Shown here: positions 37,650-49,576 of the stretch, piece after piece
How the letters are laid out: every line of letters starts with the position of its first letter
How positions within the stretch are numbered: position 1 is the first letter of the stretch
Source: Monosporascus cannonballus
Lineage: Eukaryota > Ascomycota > Sordariomycetes > Xylariales
Direction: 5' to 3'
DNA length: 64,000 bases
Assembly (NCBI GenBank): GCA_004154925.1
Contig: QJNS01000056.1
Location: forward strand, 294,985-358,984
The notes under the pieces: model-generated
Told to the model about the DNA's origin: nothing
The model's database searches: none
What the model saw: the letters and a program-made list of their open reading frames with translations, nothing else
Translations under genes and position numbers: made by a program

Positions 37650-40600
37650 GCGTAACCAGATTAAAATCCTTTTCCGATATAAAGATAAAATATTTAAGGC
37701 CATAATTAATTCCGAAGCAAAAAGTAATTTTATTTCCTTTATAATAACGGAAAAATATTAAATTCCTTGGAAATATAAATTAAAGTTTTATAAGTTGCAT
37801 ACAGTGGACGGCAGTTTATTTATTTACGAAAACGGACAAATTTTTCGAGAAATAAAAAAATTCCTAATGTAAATTTAAAAATATTAAAAATATGTTTTAT
37901 TGGATATCGTTAATATTTCCGGATACGATATTATTTTAGGAATACTTTAATTTTATTTTAATATCTTACGGATTAATTAAAAAAAGCAAATATTTTCCTA
38001 GGACAAAATATTAAATAAAGATAATCGAAGAATTTGTGATATTATTAAGGAAATACGGGTTTTTGATTAGATCTTTACGGTACCTCCGGAATATCAAAAA
38101 TTTAAAAAATTATTTAAGGATAAAAAAAATTACGAATTACCGTTATACGGTTAATAAGACCACCGGATACCTATTAAAAAAGGGCATTATTTTAAGTTTT
38201 ACAAAATTTATTATATAAATCCAGAAAAATTAAAAGTTTTATAAAAAAGCATATAATTAAATTTAAAAAAAATATATTTAATTTTTTAATTCCTTTACTG
38301 GATATTTAATTCTTATAATAATAAAAACTAAAAATAATAAATAAAGGATTAATAAGGATAAAAACCTTATTTATTAAAAAATAATTAATTATAAATAATT
38401 AAATAATATTATAATTAAAAATAAATATCTTTTAATTTTTATAAATACCTTAAAGGAAAATGCTAATAGAGTTAAATAATTTATGGCGATTAATTTTCGC
38501 AATAATTATTACCGTATCAAAATGGCCAAAGGAAAAAAATGAAAAACGGCATTTAGGATAATATATTGATTTTACGAATATAAAGTAATATTTATGGGAT
38601 TTATTAACATTTCTGTTAATTTCCAAAATTTGGTAATAATTATTTTCCGATTATTTTTGGATAAATTCGTATTTGTTTATCTCGACGATATCCTTATTTA
38701 TTCTAAAATCGTAAAAAACATAAAAAATATATCATTTAAGTACTTAAAACTTTGGACGAAACCAATATTCGAATTAACTTTACCAAAAACATATAACATA
38801 CCCAGAAATTGGATTTTTTGGGATTTATTTTTATACCAGGATAAATTTAAATTTAACATTCCAAATTAGAAGCAATTAAGGATTAACTTATCCTTAATAA
38901 GGCGACCGTTAAAAACATCCGACAAATTTTAAGATTTACGGGTTACGTACGCGGCTTAATTAAGGAATATATTAAAAAAGAATTCGAATTTTTAAAGGAA
39001 ATAAAAAAAACGTTCCGGAAATTAAAAAAAATAATTATTAGCAGATTTATCGTAAAAATACCAAATTTAAATAAAATGAAATAATTAAAAATAAATATTT
39101 TAAAGTATGCCCTAGGCGTAATTTTGGAATAATAAAAAAGTAACGGCAAATAATATCTAATAATATATTATTTTAAAATATTCCAAAATGCAAAATTTAA
39201 ATACCAGATTTACGACAAAAAGTTATTAATAATTATTAATGCTTTTAAGGAATAAGAACTTTTCCTTAACGGAGCAAAGAAACCTTTCGATATTTATTTT
39301 AATTATAAAAATTTTACGCGATTTATAAAAATTTAAAAATTAAATAAATAACATAAAAAATAATGGATTTTTTTATTTAGATTTAATTTTAAGATATATT
39401 ATATTAAAGGAAAAGAAAATATTTAAGCGGATATTTTTAGTCGCAAAGGAAATTATAATTCCAAAATTCCCAAAAGAAATATGTAAGTATTATAATATAA
39501 TAAAAATAAAATTATATATTTGTGTAAAATAATAAAAAAACTAATTACCGAATTTTTGATACGGTTCCGGAATTTTTATAATATAGAAAAATAAAAGGAA
39601 ATTTAACAGCTAAAAGGATAACTTAAAAATTAATTACTGTATTATGGCAAAATTTATGTTTTTAAGGATTAATAAGAATAATTCGTAAAGGAATTTTATA
39701 AGGACTTATTATATAGATATTAAGGAATTTTTAAAACCATCCGACGGCTGTAAGAAAAATACGATTTCCCTAAATTACGCCATATGGTCAAAATAATTAT
39801 TAAAAATTATAACGTTTGTAATAAAGCTAAGGTAATACGCCATAAGCCTTACGGGTTATTGCAATTTACCGATACTTCTGACAAAACATAAAATACCATA
39901 ACTTAGGACTTTATTATTAACTTATTTTTATTTAAAAACTTAGTTATTAAAGTCGAATATAACGGAATATAAGTAATTATTAATAAATTTATTAAATATA
40001 GGTACTTTATACCTTTTAAAGGAAATATAACGGCAAAATAATTAACTTACGCTTTTATTAAATAATATTTTAACAAATATGGGATATTTGAAAAAATTAA
40101 TTTAAACCGAAATACGTTATTTACTTCAAAATTCGGTATTAAATTTAAATTTTTAATATCGTATTATCCCCAAACGGATAACTAAACCGAAAAATTAAAT
40201 TAGATTTTAAAATAATATTTGCGAAATTACGTTAATTATTATCAGGATAATTAGGTAAAATTTTTATTATTAACATAAATCGCCTATAATATATTAATTA
40301 ATAAAAATATAAGTATATCTTTTTATATAGCTATATATGGATATAATATAAAAATAAAACGATTTAAATAATTATTTAATAAAGTACCAAAAATCACTAT
40401 AATTACCCCAAAAGCAAAAATATTAATTATAAAAATTAAAATAATCTAAACCCGTTTTCAGAATAAATTACGATTTTTTTAACGACGGATAACCCAATAT
40501 TTCAATAAGAAAAAAATTAAAGGATTAATTTTAACGAAAGGAAATAAGGTTTACCTATTACGCTAAATACAAAACGTAATTTCGAACATTTTATAAATTA

Positions 40601-40940
40601 AAATAAAAAAAACTTAGTAATAAATTTAATTTTAAAAAGTTTAAACCGTTTAAAGTTAACGAAATTATTTCCAAAATTAACTATAAATTGTTATTACCTA
40701 AAAACATAAAGATACACCTTATTTTCCATATTTTGTTATTTAAATCAGTACTTAAAAACGCCTTATTAAAAAGAAATTTAAAATTCGAAAAAAAGTTTAA
40801 CGAATACGAAGTTAAACAAATATTAAATTCCAAAATAATTAAAAATAAAATCCAGTACTTAATTAAATAAAAAGAATACTTATATAAAGAAAATACGTAA
40901 AAATTATTTAACCACTTAACAAATACGATAAACCTGGTTA
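37650..40940 (+). pseudogene. pol pseudogene of element B (protease, RT, RNase H, integrase, chromodomain)
   Basis: Protease: SEAKSNFIS and SGYDIILGIL near 37700-37950. RT: an open frame at 38036-38218 covers the RT N-terminus, and 38594-38869 has FVFVYLDDILIYSKIV with the catalytic Asp pair intact. RNase H and integrase follow with many stops. The open frame at 40688-40870 ends in EYEVKQILNSKII and IQYLIK, then a stop where Trp is expected and KEYLYKENT, which is a chromodomain, a module that targets integration to modified histones. Survival of YLDD and loss of Trp fit RIP, which turns TGG into TAG but leaves GAC-GA (CpG) untouched. Confidence 0.75.
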
Positions 40941-41597
40941 AGATATTTTACCGCCAAAATCGTAGGCAATAACGGTCCCCCACTTAAATTAACCCTTACG
41001 GCGCTTTAATTGAAAAAAATAAATACTTTTATTAATGCATTTAACTTTAAAGTAAATTATGTTTACTTTTTTTCTTTACGATCCTTTTCCGTATTTAGTT
41101 TTTTTCGTTACTTTAATTTATCCATATTTTTAAATTCCTTTTAAATAAATAATACCCCTTTAAAATATAATTATTTAGATTAACGATCCAACCGAACAAT
41201 ATAATTAAATAATTTTTAAAATTATTAAACAATTAAACGTTTTTTTCGGTTTATCCGGAACTTTTCGGCCCGGATATTTTTAAGCAATAAAAACAAAATA
41301 TAATTCTTATTGCAGGATTAAATATTAACCGCCAAACAATTTTAATAACTTTTTCAACCTTCCAATATTTTGCAAAAAAGCTTTTTTTTTCGAAATAACG
41401 CGTATACGGCATAATTTCGAAACCAAATTAAAAAATCGACTTAATTAGTTCGTAATAATTTTCAGTAAAAAATTTAATATGTTTTCGAAATCTGTCCGAT
41501 ATGGTCAAATACAATACTATAATGTAAAAAAGGAAAAGAAATTAAAAACTTACTTTTTTTATCTTTAAAGACAAAAATCCTAGAAAAAAAGGAATAA

Positions 41598-42027
41598 TAT
41601 TACGTTTAAAAGAGACTTTACTAGGCCTAAAGAAGGCCCAGGAAGTTAAAAACGCTCGGGATCTCCACCTTCCATCGGATAAACCTCGGGTTTCTGTCAA
41701 TCTCCAAAAACACCAAAAAACTCGTAAACAACAAACACCATAGTTTTTCGAGATCCCCAGAAACTATAAAAAATATGAAAAATAAAAAAGATATATAAGG
41801 TTTGGGTTTCCTATATAAATAATTACCTACTTAGTTTTTCGCTCCTTAGCTATCAATCTAAGCTTTTAATCAAAAATAATTATACCGTTCTTTAATTAAA
41901 AAAAAATAGCTTGAAATCTTCTTAACGAACATACTAAATTATTTTTCGCCCTATTATTACCTGCAAATCAAAACCCTTTTCGGATACTGCTTATACCTCC
42001 AGGTGGATATATAACAGGTTCGTTATA
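41598..42027 (+). repeat. 3' LTR of element B
   Basis: 430 bp, aligned along its full length with 34879-35309. It ends in GGTTCGTTATA just before the TCGTA duplication (42028-42032). Confidence 0.85.
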
Positions 42028-42032
42028 TCGTA

Positions 42033-44287
42033 TTTCTTATTTTATAAAGTTTTAAATCATATTTTTATAATAATCTAAACTTATTAATTATATCCGGTAT
42101 AATATAATTCCCGCCCAAAGTTCCGTAATCCATTATTACGATATATTAATATGTTCTAATTTATAAATTTAAAGTAATGAAGTTATTAACGGTTTTTATT
42201 ATTACGTTTAAATCCTTTTCGGAAATTCCTTTTAATCTTTCTAGGTTTCGTTATTTTGCGGCCTTTTTATAGGTAACCTTTTTTTTTAACTTTTATTCGA
42301 ATTTATCGAACTTTATTTATATTTTTATATTTTATGCGTTAAGTTGCTATATCTGTTATTATTGCCGGCGTATTTTTCCTTGGAATCGTATTAACTGTTC
42401 TTAATTTTGCTATAATTCTTTTCTTTATCGAATAAATTATTTTTTTATGTTTACGATTGTATTTTATTATACATCGTCCTAATTATCGTTTTAAAAGTTT
42501 TCTATAAATTAACGTATTTCTTTTTTAACGATTTTTTTTGTAAAAATCAATAATACATACTAATTAAAAATAAAGATTTATAATAACATTCCAATAATGT
42601 TTTTTATTATATACTAAATTAATTCCTTATTGGTTTAGTAATCGAATTATTAATAATAATATAACAGGTTTTTCTACAGGTATTACTGTTTTCGGGCCAG
42701 CTTTTTATTCCGGCCAGTTATTAAATGTCTTTTAGGGATATAATTTAAAAGTATCGATATTATTATTTATCGTTCTTATTATTTCCGGTACGGTTTGGAA
42801 AATCAAATCCTTTATAATATATACCGGTAATTCGTCCGTAAATATATTATTTTCATTTCTTATAATCGGGATATTTTCGTCGTCGACAGTATATGGCATG
42901 CATTTTGCCGTATTAATCAGAGATTCCGGGACAAATCTTTTTTGTCCAGTTTTGGTATTCGCGTAATTATTCTTATAATGTTTCTTATTATATTCTCGAT
43001 GCCTAGTAAGCCAGTTTTCTGGCTTTTTTATTTTTCTTCGAATTTTTTATCGTAATAGCTCTTATTTTGTTTTTCGTCATAAAGTGCCTGGTATGTACTT
43101 AGGGTGGATTATGTTCATGAATTTGCCTTCGTTTTTTTGATTTTCTTTTAATTATCCCTTAGGTACTGGTTTTCAATTATTTTAACGGGGTTTCTTAGAT
43201 GCCTTATATTATATTACGTTATACCTCATTTTGTTATAATTGTAATATTTAGTCTGGGTTTAGTCCTTTTTATATATAACTTTTAATTCTATAAATGCCG
43301 ATTCTATGTTGTAAAAGGTGTTATTACGTCGAAAAGTATTAATATTAATTATATATCGGAATTTATTATTATTTTTTTCTTTAATACTTTTAATGCGTTA
43401 TACGTATTATTAATCGTTAATTTTAAATATTATAACGATATAACTCGATAAATAATTTGGTTAATCAAATTTAAAAAACTCCTTTTATATGTATTTTTTA
43501 GGCCGTCAAAAACGTAATTATTAATATTTCTTATCTTTAATTTAATGTAATAATTAGTTAAATTAATGTACCGCTGTAATTAGATATTAATCCGTTTTAT
43601 CGTAATTATTAAATTTGCGTTTTGGCTTTTATTTTTTCGTTTATTATTCCGAAAAGCTCTATTAATACTTGTTCGAATTATTTGTAATCGTTATAAATTC
43701 GTATTATTTTTAAGTTTCGTTTTTCGATTAACAAAATAACGTATTCTTTTATAACGAGCTTAAACCAAATAACCGTATTTTTGATAAATCGTTTAATTAC
43801 ATAATTTAATTCGTATAATAGGTATAATAAATCGAATGAGAAAATACCTAAAATATATTTAATATTAGGTTAAAAATAATTATAACTTAATTAAGATTTT
43901 GTCGAAAGGTTCTAGTTTAGGAAACTTAAGAACATGTTTTTAATTTTTTCGTAATATTTAGTTAAATAACCTGGCTTATTTAAGGGGGCCTTTCGGGCTC
44001 GAGAATTTTCTTTTTTTCCTTAAGCCTTTTATAGGCGGTTTAAACGGGCGTCATAGAATTATTATTATCTTTTTTAAGCTGGATAATACGTTCGTTTATG
44101 GCATCTAAGCGTCGAAAAACCTTTTCGCAAAAAAAGCGAAACTTTTCCTTTTCCTGTTCGGATTCCATTCTCGTATCGGGGTAATTAAAGACCTGGTAAG
44201 TAAACTGTTCGGGCTACTTGCTAGTAAACATAATGTCGGTAATATTGCTTAAAGTTTAACGGTATTACTAAACAAAAACTTATAACG
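42033..44287 (-). pseudogene. gag and protease start of element A
   Basis: Minus-strand gag remnant with the zinc knuckle at 43206-43247. All four ligand positions (43245, 43236, 43221, 43206) are now TAT or its equivalent (Tyr), keeping the X2-X4-X4 spacing of CX2CX4HX4C. The 44200-43980 region corresponds to the gag N-terminal part of element 1 (3050-3300). The region 42900-42750 matches the conserved linker seen in elements 1, E and G. The left end is cut at the B insertion site. Confidence 0.65.
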
Positions 44288-44506
44288 TATAACGGCTAAA
44301 CGGTTTAACCAATTATTAAACCTTAGTCGTACGGGTTTATATTAGCAGAAGTATCGTAGGACTTTGTAATAATAAGATAACTTAATTACGTCTTTTAATA
44401 CTAAAAATCCTGAAATCGTATTAAAAATTATTAATATTAATAAGTGTTATAAGGTAAAGTTATTTAAATTATAGAAATAATAAGCGTATATATTTTTATT
44501 CTAGCT

Positions 44507-44598
44507 TAAAGGTATTTAATTAATTATGTTCTTTTAAGCCCTTTTAAGCTTTTCGTAATTTAACTGGTTTAATATCTTAAAGCTAATAGTAATGTTTG
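44507..44598. repeat. 92-bp exact repeat, left of gap
   Basis: Identical to 44698-44789. Both copies abut the run of N, which points to overlapping contig ends that were not merged. Confidence 0.9.
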
Positions 44599-44697
44599 NN
44601 NNNNNNNNNNNNNNNNNNNNNNNNNNNNNNNNNNNNNNNNNNNNNNNNNNNNNNNNNNNNNNNNNNNNNNNNNNNNNNNNNNNNNNNNNNNNNNNNN
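44599..44697. other. Assembly gap (99 N)
   Basis: A run of 99 N inside an LTR, flanked by an exact 92-bp repeat. It probably does not represent missing sequence. Confidence 0.95.
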
Positions 44698-44789
44698 TAA
44701 AGGTATTTAATTAATTATGTTCTTTTAAGCCCTTTTAAGCTTTTCGTAATTTAACTGGTTTAATATCTTAAAGCTAATAGTAATGTTTG
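44698..44789. repeat. 92-bp exact repeat, right of gap
   Basis: Second copy of the 92-bp sequence at 44507-44598, starting immediately after the N run. Confidence 0.9.
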
Positions 44790-45261
44790 AGCTCATTGAG
44801 CCGGCCACGTGACCTCTTGGCGTAAATCGGAGCTGGTTTTCCCTGAGGTCCTGACCGTCCGTGAAGGCCCAAAACTGTTAGATCAAAACATTTATAGTGG
44901 TGTCGAAAATTATATAGCTAACTTTGACCAATTTCTTTTCGAGGTTTGGTCGCTTGTTTAATGTATCGGCTTTACCATTTTCTAATCCTTTTTTATAGAT
45001 GATAACGAAGTTGAAGTTTGTTAATTTTTTCGCGTATTTTAATTATTATCTTATAAGTTCCCTGGTCGTAATAAAATGGGTAAAATTTTGATAATTCGTA
45101 TAAACCTTAATCTGGTGCAAACTTTCTTTTAGAAAATGTCTGAACTTTTAGAAAGCTATAATAATGGCCATAAATTCCGTATTTGATATACCGTGATTAA
45201 ATTCGGCTCTTTTTAACTTGTATAAGAAAACTATAATACGGGGCAATTTACTTAAATGAAT

Positions 45262-45531
45262 TGGGGTAAGGGGGGAATTGGTCTTGATCAATGCAAATAA
45301 TTATTTTATATCACGGTACGGAATGAAATTATCAAGATGAAAAACTTAATCCGATTATATTGCTAATATTGAACCTCGATAACTAAAATAACAAAAAATA
45401 TACTAAGTGGTGATTATCGCCGATAATACCTAGTGGTTGAACCCATAGCGAAAAAGAACTTCTTAATATACGTACGAGACCCGAGTTTTCTGATCAGCCG
45501 AGCCTGATTATGGGTATAATACCCCGCTCCA
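45262..45531. repeat. 270-bp dispersed repeat, copy 1 (inside element C)
   Basis: Aligned along its length with 50345-50614. It is an insertion, because element A has no counterpart at the homologous point (about 33385-33400). On the minus strand the unit starts TGGAGCGGGGTATTATACCC and ends TTACCCCA, with a TATATTAAGAAG box inside, which would suit a short solo LTR. The flanks AATTG.../...CACTT could also be imperfect inverted repeats of a MITE. Exact ends are uncertain by about 5 bp. Confidence 0.65.
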
Positions 45532-46133
45532 CTTTATTAATTATTTCGGTATCTGATTATTACGTTTAATATATAATTCGAAATATCGGTTTTTAGTTTA
45601 AGGGGGCGGTTTGGATCGTATATAATTAACACTGGCTTATTAATAATTTCATTTTTAATATCTTGAAACGCCTTTTTTATTTCGGGCTTTTATTTGAACT
45701 TTTTTTTTTGTAAGGTTCGTTAAAGATATAGTTATCCTGTTAAAGTTCCGAATAAATTTCCTAAAGTAGTTGACGAATTTAAGGAATGCTTATACCTTTT
45801 TAACTATGATTGGCGTCTGTTATTCTGAAACTATAACTATTTTCTTAAGATTTATCCTAATATATTCTGAAGTAGTAATATATTCCAGATATTTATATCT
45901 GGTGCATAAAACTAACTTTCTTTTGCGTTAATAAGTAGTCTTATGTTTTATAAAGCTTAAAGAATTTTATAAACGTATCCTATACGTATTTTCTCCGTTT
46001 TTGAAAAAATAAAAATGTCGTCGAGATAACAAACGACGAAAATATCGAGGTATTTTCGTAACACATAATTAATTATTCGTTAAAAGATTGCTGGTACGTT
46101 CGTATGTCTTATTAGTGTAAACAAACACTTAAA

Positions 46134-46403
46134 TTATTCGTATTTTATTTTAAATGTTATTTTCAATTCGTATCTTTTTCTAATTTTAATAAGATTATAT
46201 TTATCTTTAAAATCAAGCGCCGTAAACTCTTTAGCTCCGTAAAATCGGTTTTTTATTTCCGTAATCAGGGGTAATAATATTCGATTTTTAACAATAATAT
46301 CGTTTAGTTGTCGATAATCAACTATAAATCGCAATTTTCCGGTTTTTTTTTCGGTACGAAAAATATTAGATAGTTTATTAGTAATTTCGAGAGTTAAATC
46401 CAT
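46134..46403 (-). pseudogene. Reverse transcriptase fragment of element C (89 codons open)
   Basis: Open minus-strand frame reading KKTGKLRFIVDYRQLNDI, then LLPLITEIKNRFYGAKEFTALDFKDKYNLIKI. This is the fingers/palm part of a Ty3/gypsy RT (DYRQLN and the first catalytic Asp in ALDF). It is the best-preserved piece of element C. Continuation on both sides is broken by stops. Confidence 0.8.
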
Positions 46404-46999
46404 CTTTTCTATAACCTATTTTCTGAGATATTCTCTGAAAGCGTGTAATTTATCTTTATTAAGATTATAAATAAGGTAGAATTTCGACGTAAATATTTTT
46501 TAAAATATTATCTCATAATCTTATTCGTTATATTATAAAAGCTTCGTATTAAGTTTTTTCTTAAAAAGCTGCTTATATCTGTCGTATTATGATGGCATAG
46601 TAATTAAATTTTTTGACTTTTAAGTCTGTTATTTTAGGTCGTTATTTAGTTACTTTAATTTCGCTCTAATAATAGCAATAATATGTCGTATTTGTCTTTG
46701 ATGCCCATTTTTCTTGTTATATTTTGTCTCTTTAGGTAATAAAGTTTTTGTCGTATCCGTATACCTATATTCGTCGTTACCTCGAATCAAATATTAAGAT
46801 CTCGATTTTTTTTCTTATCCGTTAATAAGGTATAAGATAAACCTTACTTAGCTAATCCCTCCATTAATTAAAACCTTATACTAGTGCATTTATGATTTTT
46901 ATAAGATTATATCGTAATTCCCGAATAGAACGATATCGAAATTCACTATCTGGTATCGTCCTTAGACAAAAATCTCGAAATAATTAAATTTGTATATGA

Positions 47000-49178
47000 T
47001 TTTTTCGTTATCGTAAACGAATTCCCAACTTTCGGCATTCGCTACTGTATAAGGTTTTAATTTATATCTTTATAGCAGTTTGAACATATTAATTACGTTT
47101 GATATAATATAACTTCTGCCCAAAGTTTCGTAATGTATTATTGCGATATACCAATATGTTTTAATTCGTATGTCTAAAGTAATAAGGATATTAATCGTTT
47201 TTATTATTATGTTTAAAGCTCTTTTTGGGAATTTCTTTTAATTTTTCTAAGTTTTGTTAATCTGCGACGTTTTTATAAGTGACCTTTTTTTTAACTTTTT
47301 TTCGAATTTATCGAACTTTATCTATATTTCTCTATATACCGCATTAAAATGCTGTATTTGTCGTTATTATCGACGTACTGTTCCTTCGAACTATATTATT
47401 TTTTTGGCAGTTTTGTTATAATTCTTTTTTTATGATATAAATTATTCATTTATAATTTCGCTTATATCTTATCATGCGTCGTATTAATTATCGTTTCAAA
47501 GCTCGCCTGTAAATTAACGTATTTGTTCATTAATAGTTTTTTTTCGTCAGGGTTCATAATAAATATTAATTGAAAATAATGATCTATAATAATTTTTAGC
47601 AGTTTTTTTTATTATGTGCTAGATTAACTCCTTTTTTATTAGGTAGTTATATTACTTATAATAATAAAAGCGGGTTTTCTGCGGGCTTTATTTTTTTTCG
47701 GATTAGCTTTTTGTTTCGGCCAGCTAGTAAATATCTCCTGTGGCTATGGATCGAAGGTATCGGTATTATTATTTTTGTTTTTATTATTTTCGATTTGGTT
47801 TGAGAAATCGAAATCCTTATAATACATACGGATAAATCTTCCGTAACTGTATTATTTTTATTTTTCGTAGTCGGAATATTCTCGTCGTCGATAATATTTG
47901 GTATATATTTTGTTATATCGATTAGAGGTTCCGGGACAGATTTGTTTTGTTTAATCCTAGTATTTGCGTAAGTATTTTTATAATGCTTTTTGTTCTAATC
48001 GTAATATCTATTACGCCAGCTTTTTGGCTTTGCGTATTCCTTATTAGACTTTTCGTTATAGAGGGCCTGATACGTACTTAGGTTAAATTCTATTAATGCA
48101 TTTGCCTCCGTTCTTTTGGTTCTTTCTGGATTGTTTTTCGGGTATGGGTTTTTAATTGTTTTAACGGAGTTTTTAGATGCTTTATATTACGCTGCCTTAT
48201 ACTGCATTTTATTGTAAATAAAGTATTTAGTCTGGCTTTAGTTTTTCCTGCAAGTAACTTCTAGCTTTATAAGTTCTGGTTTTATATCGTAAGAAGTATT
48301 ACCGCGTCGAAAAACACTAATGTTGGCCGTATATCGGGATTTATTATTATTTTTTCTTTTAGTGTTTTTAATACGTTAAGCGTATTGTCGGTCGTGAATT
48401 TTAATTATTTTTACAATATAACCTAATAAATAATTAGACCGATAAAGTTTTAAAAAATATTTCGTATTTCTTTTTAAGTTATCGAAAAACTTGACTATTA
48501 ATGCTTTTTATTTTAAATTTAGCTTAAATGTTAATTCAACGAACGTACTGCCGTAATTCGATGCTGATTTTTTTATCGTAATTACTGGATTTATATATCG
48601 GCTTTTGTTTTTTCGTTTATTATTCCGAAAGTTTTTGTTATTATTGGCTTAAATTAAGTAATCCTATTTCGGATAAATCGTCCGATTACGAATTTAATTC
48701 GTATAATAAACGTCATAAATCGAATAAGAAAATGCCCGAAATATATTCGGCCTTAAATTAGAAAAAATATAGCTTAGTCGAGTTTCCGTCGGAAAGTTCC
48801 GGGTTAAAAGGTTTAAGAATATTTTTTTAGTTGTTTGGTAAAATTTAACTAAATAATTTGATTCGTTCGAAAGGATTTTCCGATTTCGAGAGTTTTTCTT
48901 TTTTTTTTTCTTAAGTTTCTTATAGGCGGCTTAAAGGGATGTCGTAAAGTTATTATTGTTTTTCTTAAGCTAAATAATGCGTTCATTTATAGTATCCAGG
49001 CGTCGAAGAACTTTTTTACGAGAAAGATGAGGCTGCTTCTTTTCTTTTTCGGATTTTATTTCGGTATCCGGGTTATTAGGAATTTGATAAATGAGCTGTT
49101 CGAGTTATTTGTTAGTAGATAGAATGTCGGCGATATTGTTCAATTTTTGACAATATTATTAAATAAAAGCTTATAACG
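47000..49178 (-). pseudogene. gag and protease remnant of element C
   Basis: Minus strand. The zinc knuckle lies at 48184-48225 and reads Tyr-X2-Tyr-X4-Tyr-X4-Tyr (ligand codons at 48223, 48214, 48199, 48184), so all four metal ligands are lost by TG to TA and CA to TA changes. The upstream part (49130-48880) corresponds to the gag N-terminus of A and of element 1. Stops are frequent throughout. Confidence 0.6.
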
Positions 49179-49576
49179 TATAACGGTAAAACGCTTTAAT
49201 TAATTATTAAACCTTACTTATAGGGGTTTATATTGGCAAGAATATCGTAGAAAACTAAATAATAAATATAATAATATATTATATATAGTAGTATGAAAAG
49301 TACCTTATGTAACAAATTGTTTTTACAGGTAAAAGTTATTTAAATTATGGAATGAATAAGTGTCCAATATTTTCTTATAATTATTAATTTTTTTTTAGAT
49401 TATTATAATTTCGCAAGATTTTAATAATTTTTACTTTCGTAGATTTCGCCAGCTTTTAATAATTTTAATTTTTGTCGATTTCGCAAGATTTTAATAATCC
49501 TATTACGTGACCCTTTTCCCGGTGCTCTATTTGTTTTGACTCTTTCTGGATGTGCCAAGGATGTTAGGTTATAACA
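49179..49576 (-). repeat. 5' LTR of element C, with a 35-bp internal tandem repeat
   Basis: 398 bp from the RIP-altered inverse of CCGTCACA to GGTTATAACA (inverse of the LTR start TGTTATAACC). Within it, about 49410-49500, two full 35-bp units (starting TTTCGCAAGATTTTAATAAT and TTTCGCCAGCTTTTAATAAT) are followed by a partial third. The terminal 80 bp are GC-normal. Confidence 0.7.

Larger units (their letters stand above)
34879..42027 (+). mobile_element. Element B: complete RIP-mutated Ty3/gypsy chromodomain element nested in A
   Basis: 7149 bp with LTRs of 431 bp (34879-35309) and 430 bp (41598-42027) and a 5-bp target duplication TCGTA. The internal order is gag (knuckle at about 36622-36665), protease (about 37650-37960), RT with YLDDILIYS (38678-38704), RNase H (about 39000-39420), integrase (about 39620-40420) and chromodomain (about 40795-40935). 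It belongs to a different family from A, into whose protease region it inserted. Every frame contains stops, so it cannot move by itself. Confidence 0.85.
30606..44890 (-). mobile_element. Element A: RIP-mutated Ty3/gypsy chromodomain element, split by element B
   Basis: A minus-strand element of the same family as elements 1 and E. The 3' LTR is on the left (30606-31017) and the 5' LTR on the right (44288-44890). The right part (42033-44287) holds gag and the start of protease; the left part (31018-34878) holds protease, RT, RNase H, integrase and chromodomain. Subtracting element B, one 5-bp duplication and the gap-associated 191 bp leaves about 6.9 kb, a normal length for this family (E is 6.75 kb). 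Flanking bases are GTTTA on the left and TTTAT on the right: only TTTA is shared, not the 5-bp duplication seen for B and E. Confidence 0.75.
44288..44890 (-). repeat. 5' LTR of element A, containing the assembly gap
   Basis: 603 bp as given, including 99 N and a repeated 92-bp segment. Removing 191 bp (gap plus one repeat copy) leaves exactly 412 bp, the length of its partner at 30606-31017. The right part (44790-44890) is unusually GC-rich (GAGCCGGCCACGTGACCTC), showing an almost unmutated U3 in contrast to the left LTR. Confidence 0.75.
44891..49576 (-). mobile_element. Element C: truncated RIP-mutated gypsy element
   Basis: Minus-strand element of the same family as A, with its 5' LTR on the right (49179-49576). 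Leftward come gag (knuckle 48184-48225, all ligands Tyr), the conserved linker (about 47900-47700), protease (about 47000), RT (46403-46134), RNase H (about 45250-45130) and the beginning of integrase (44895-45000). It stops at the end of element A's LTR, with integrase C-terminus, chromodomain and 3' LTR missing. The 270-bp dispersed repeat at 45262-45531 interrupts it. Confidence 0.7.

Noticed and set aside
38943..39149. 68-codon minus-strand frame as a gene
   Set aside because: Antisense to the RNase H region of element B.
45440..45531. Pol III A/B boxes (SINE) in the 270-bp repeat
   Set aside because: GGGTTCAAC resembles a B-box, but no matching A-box or A-tail is present.
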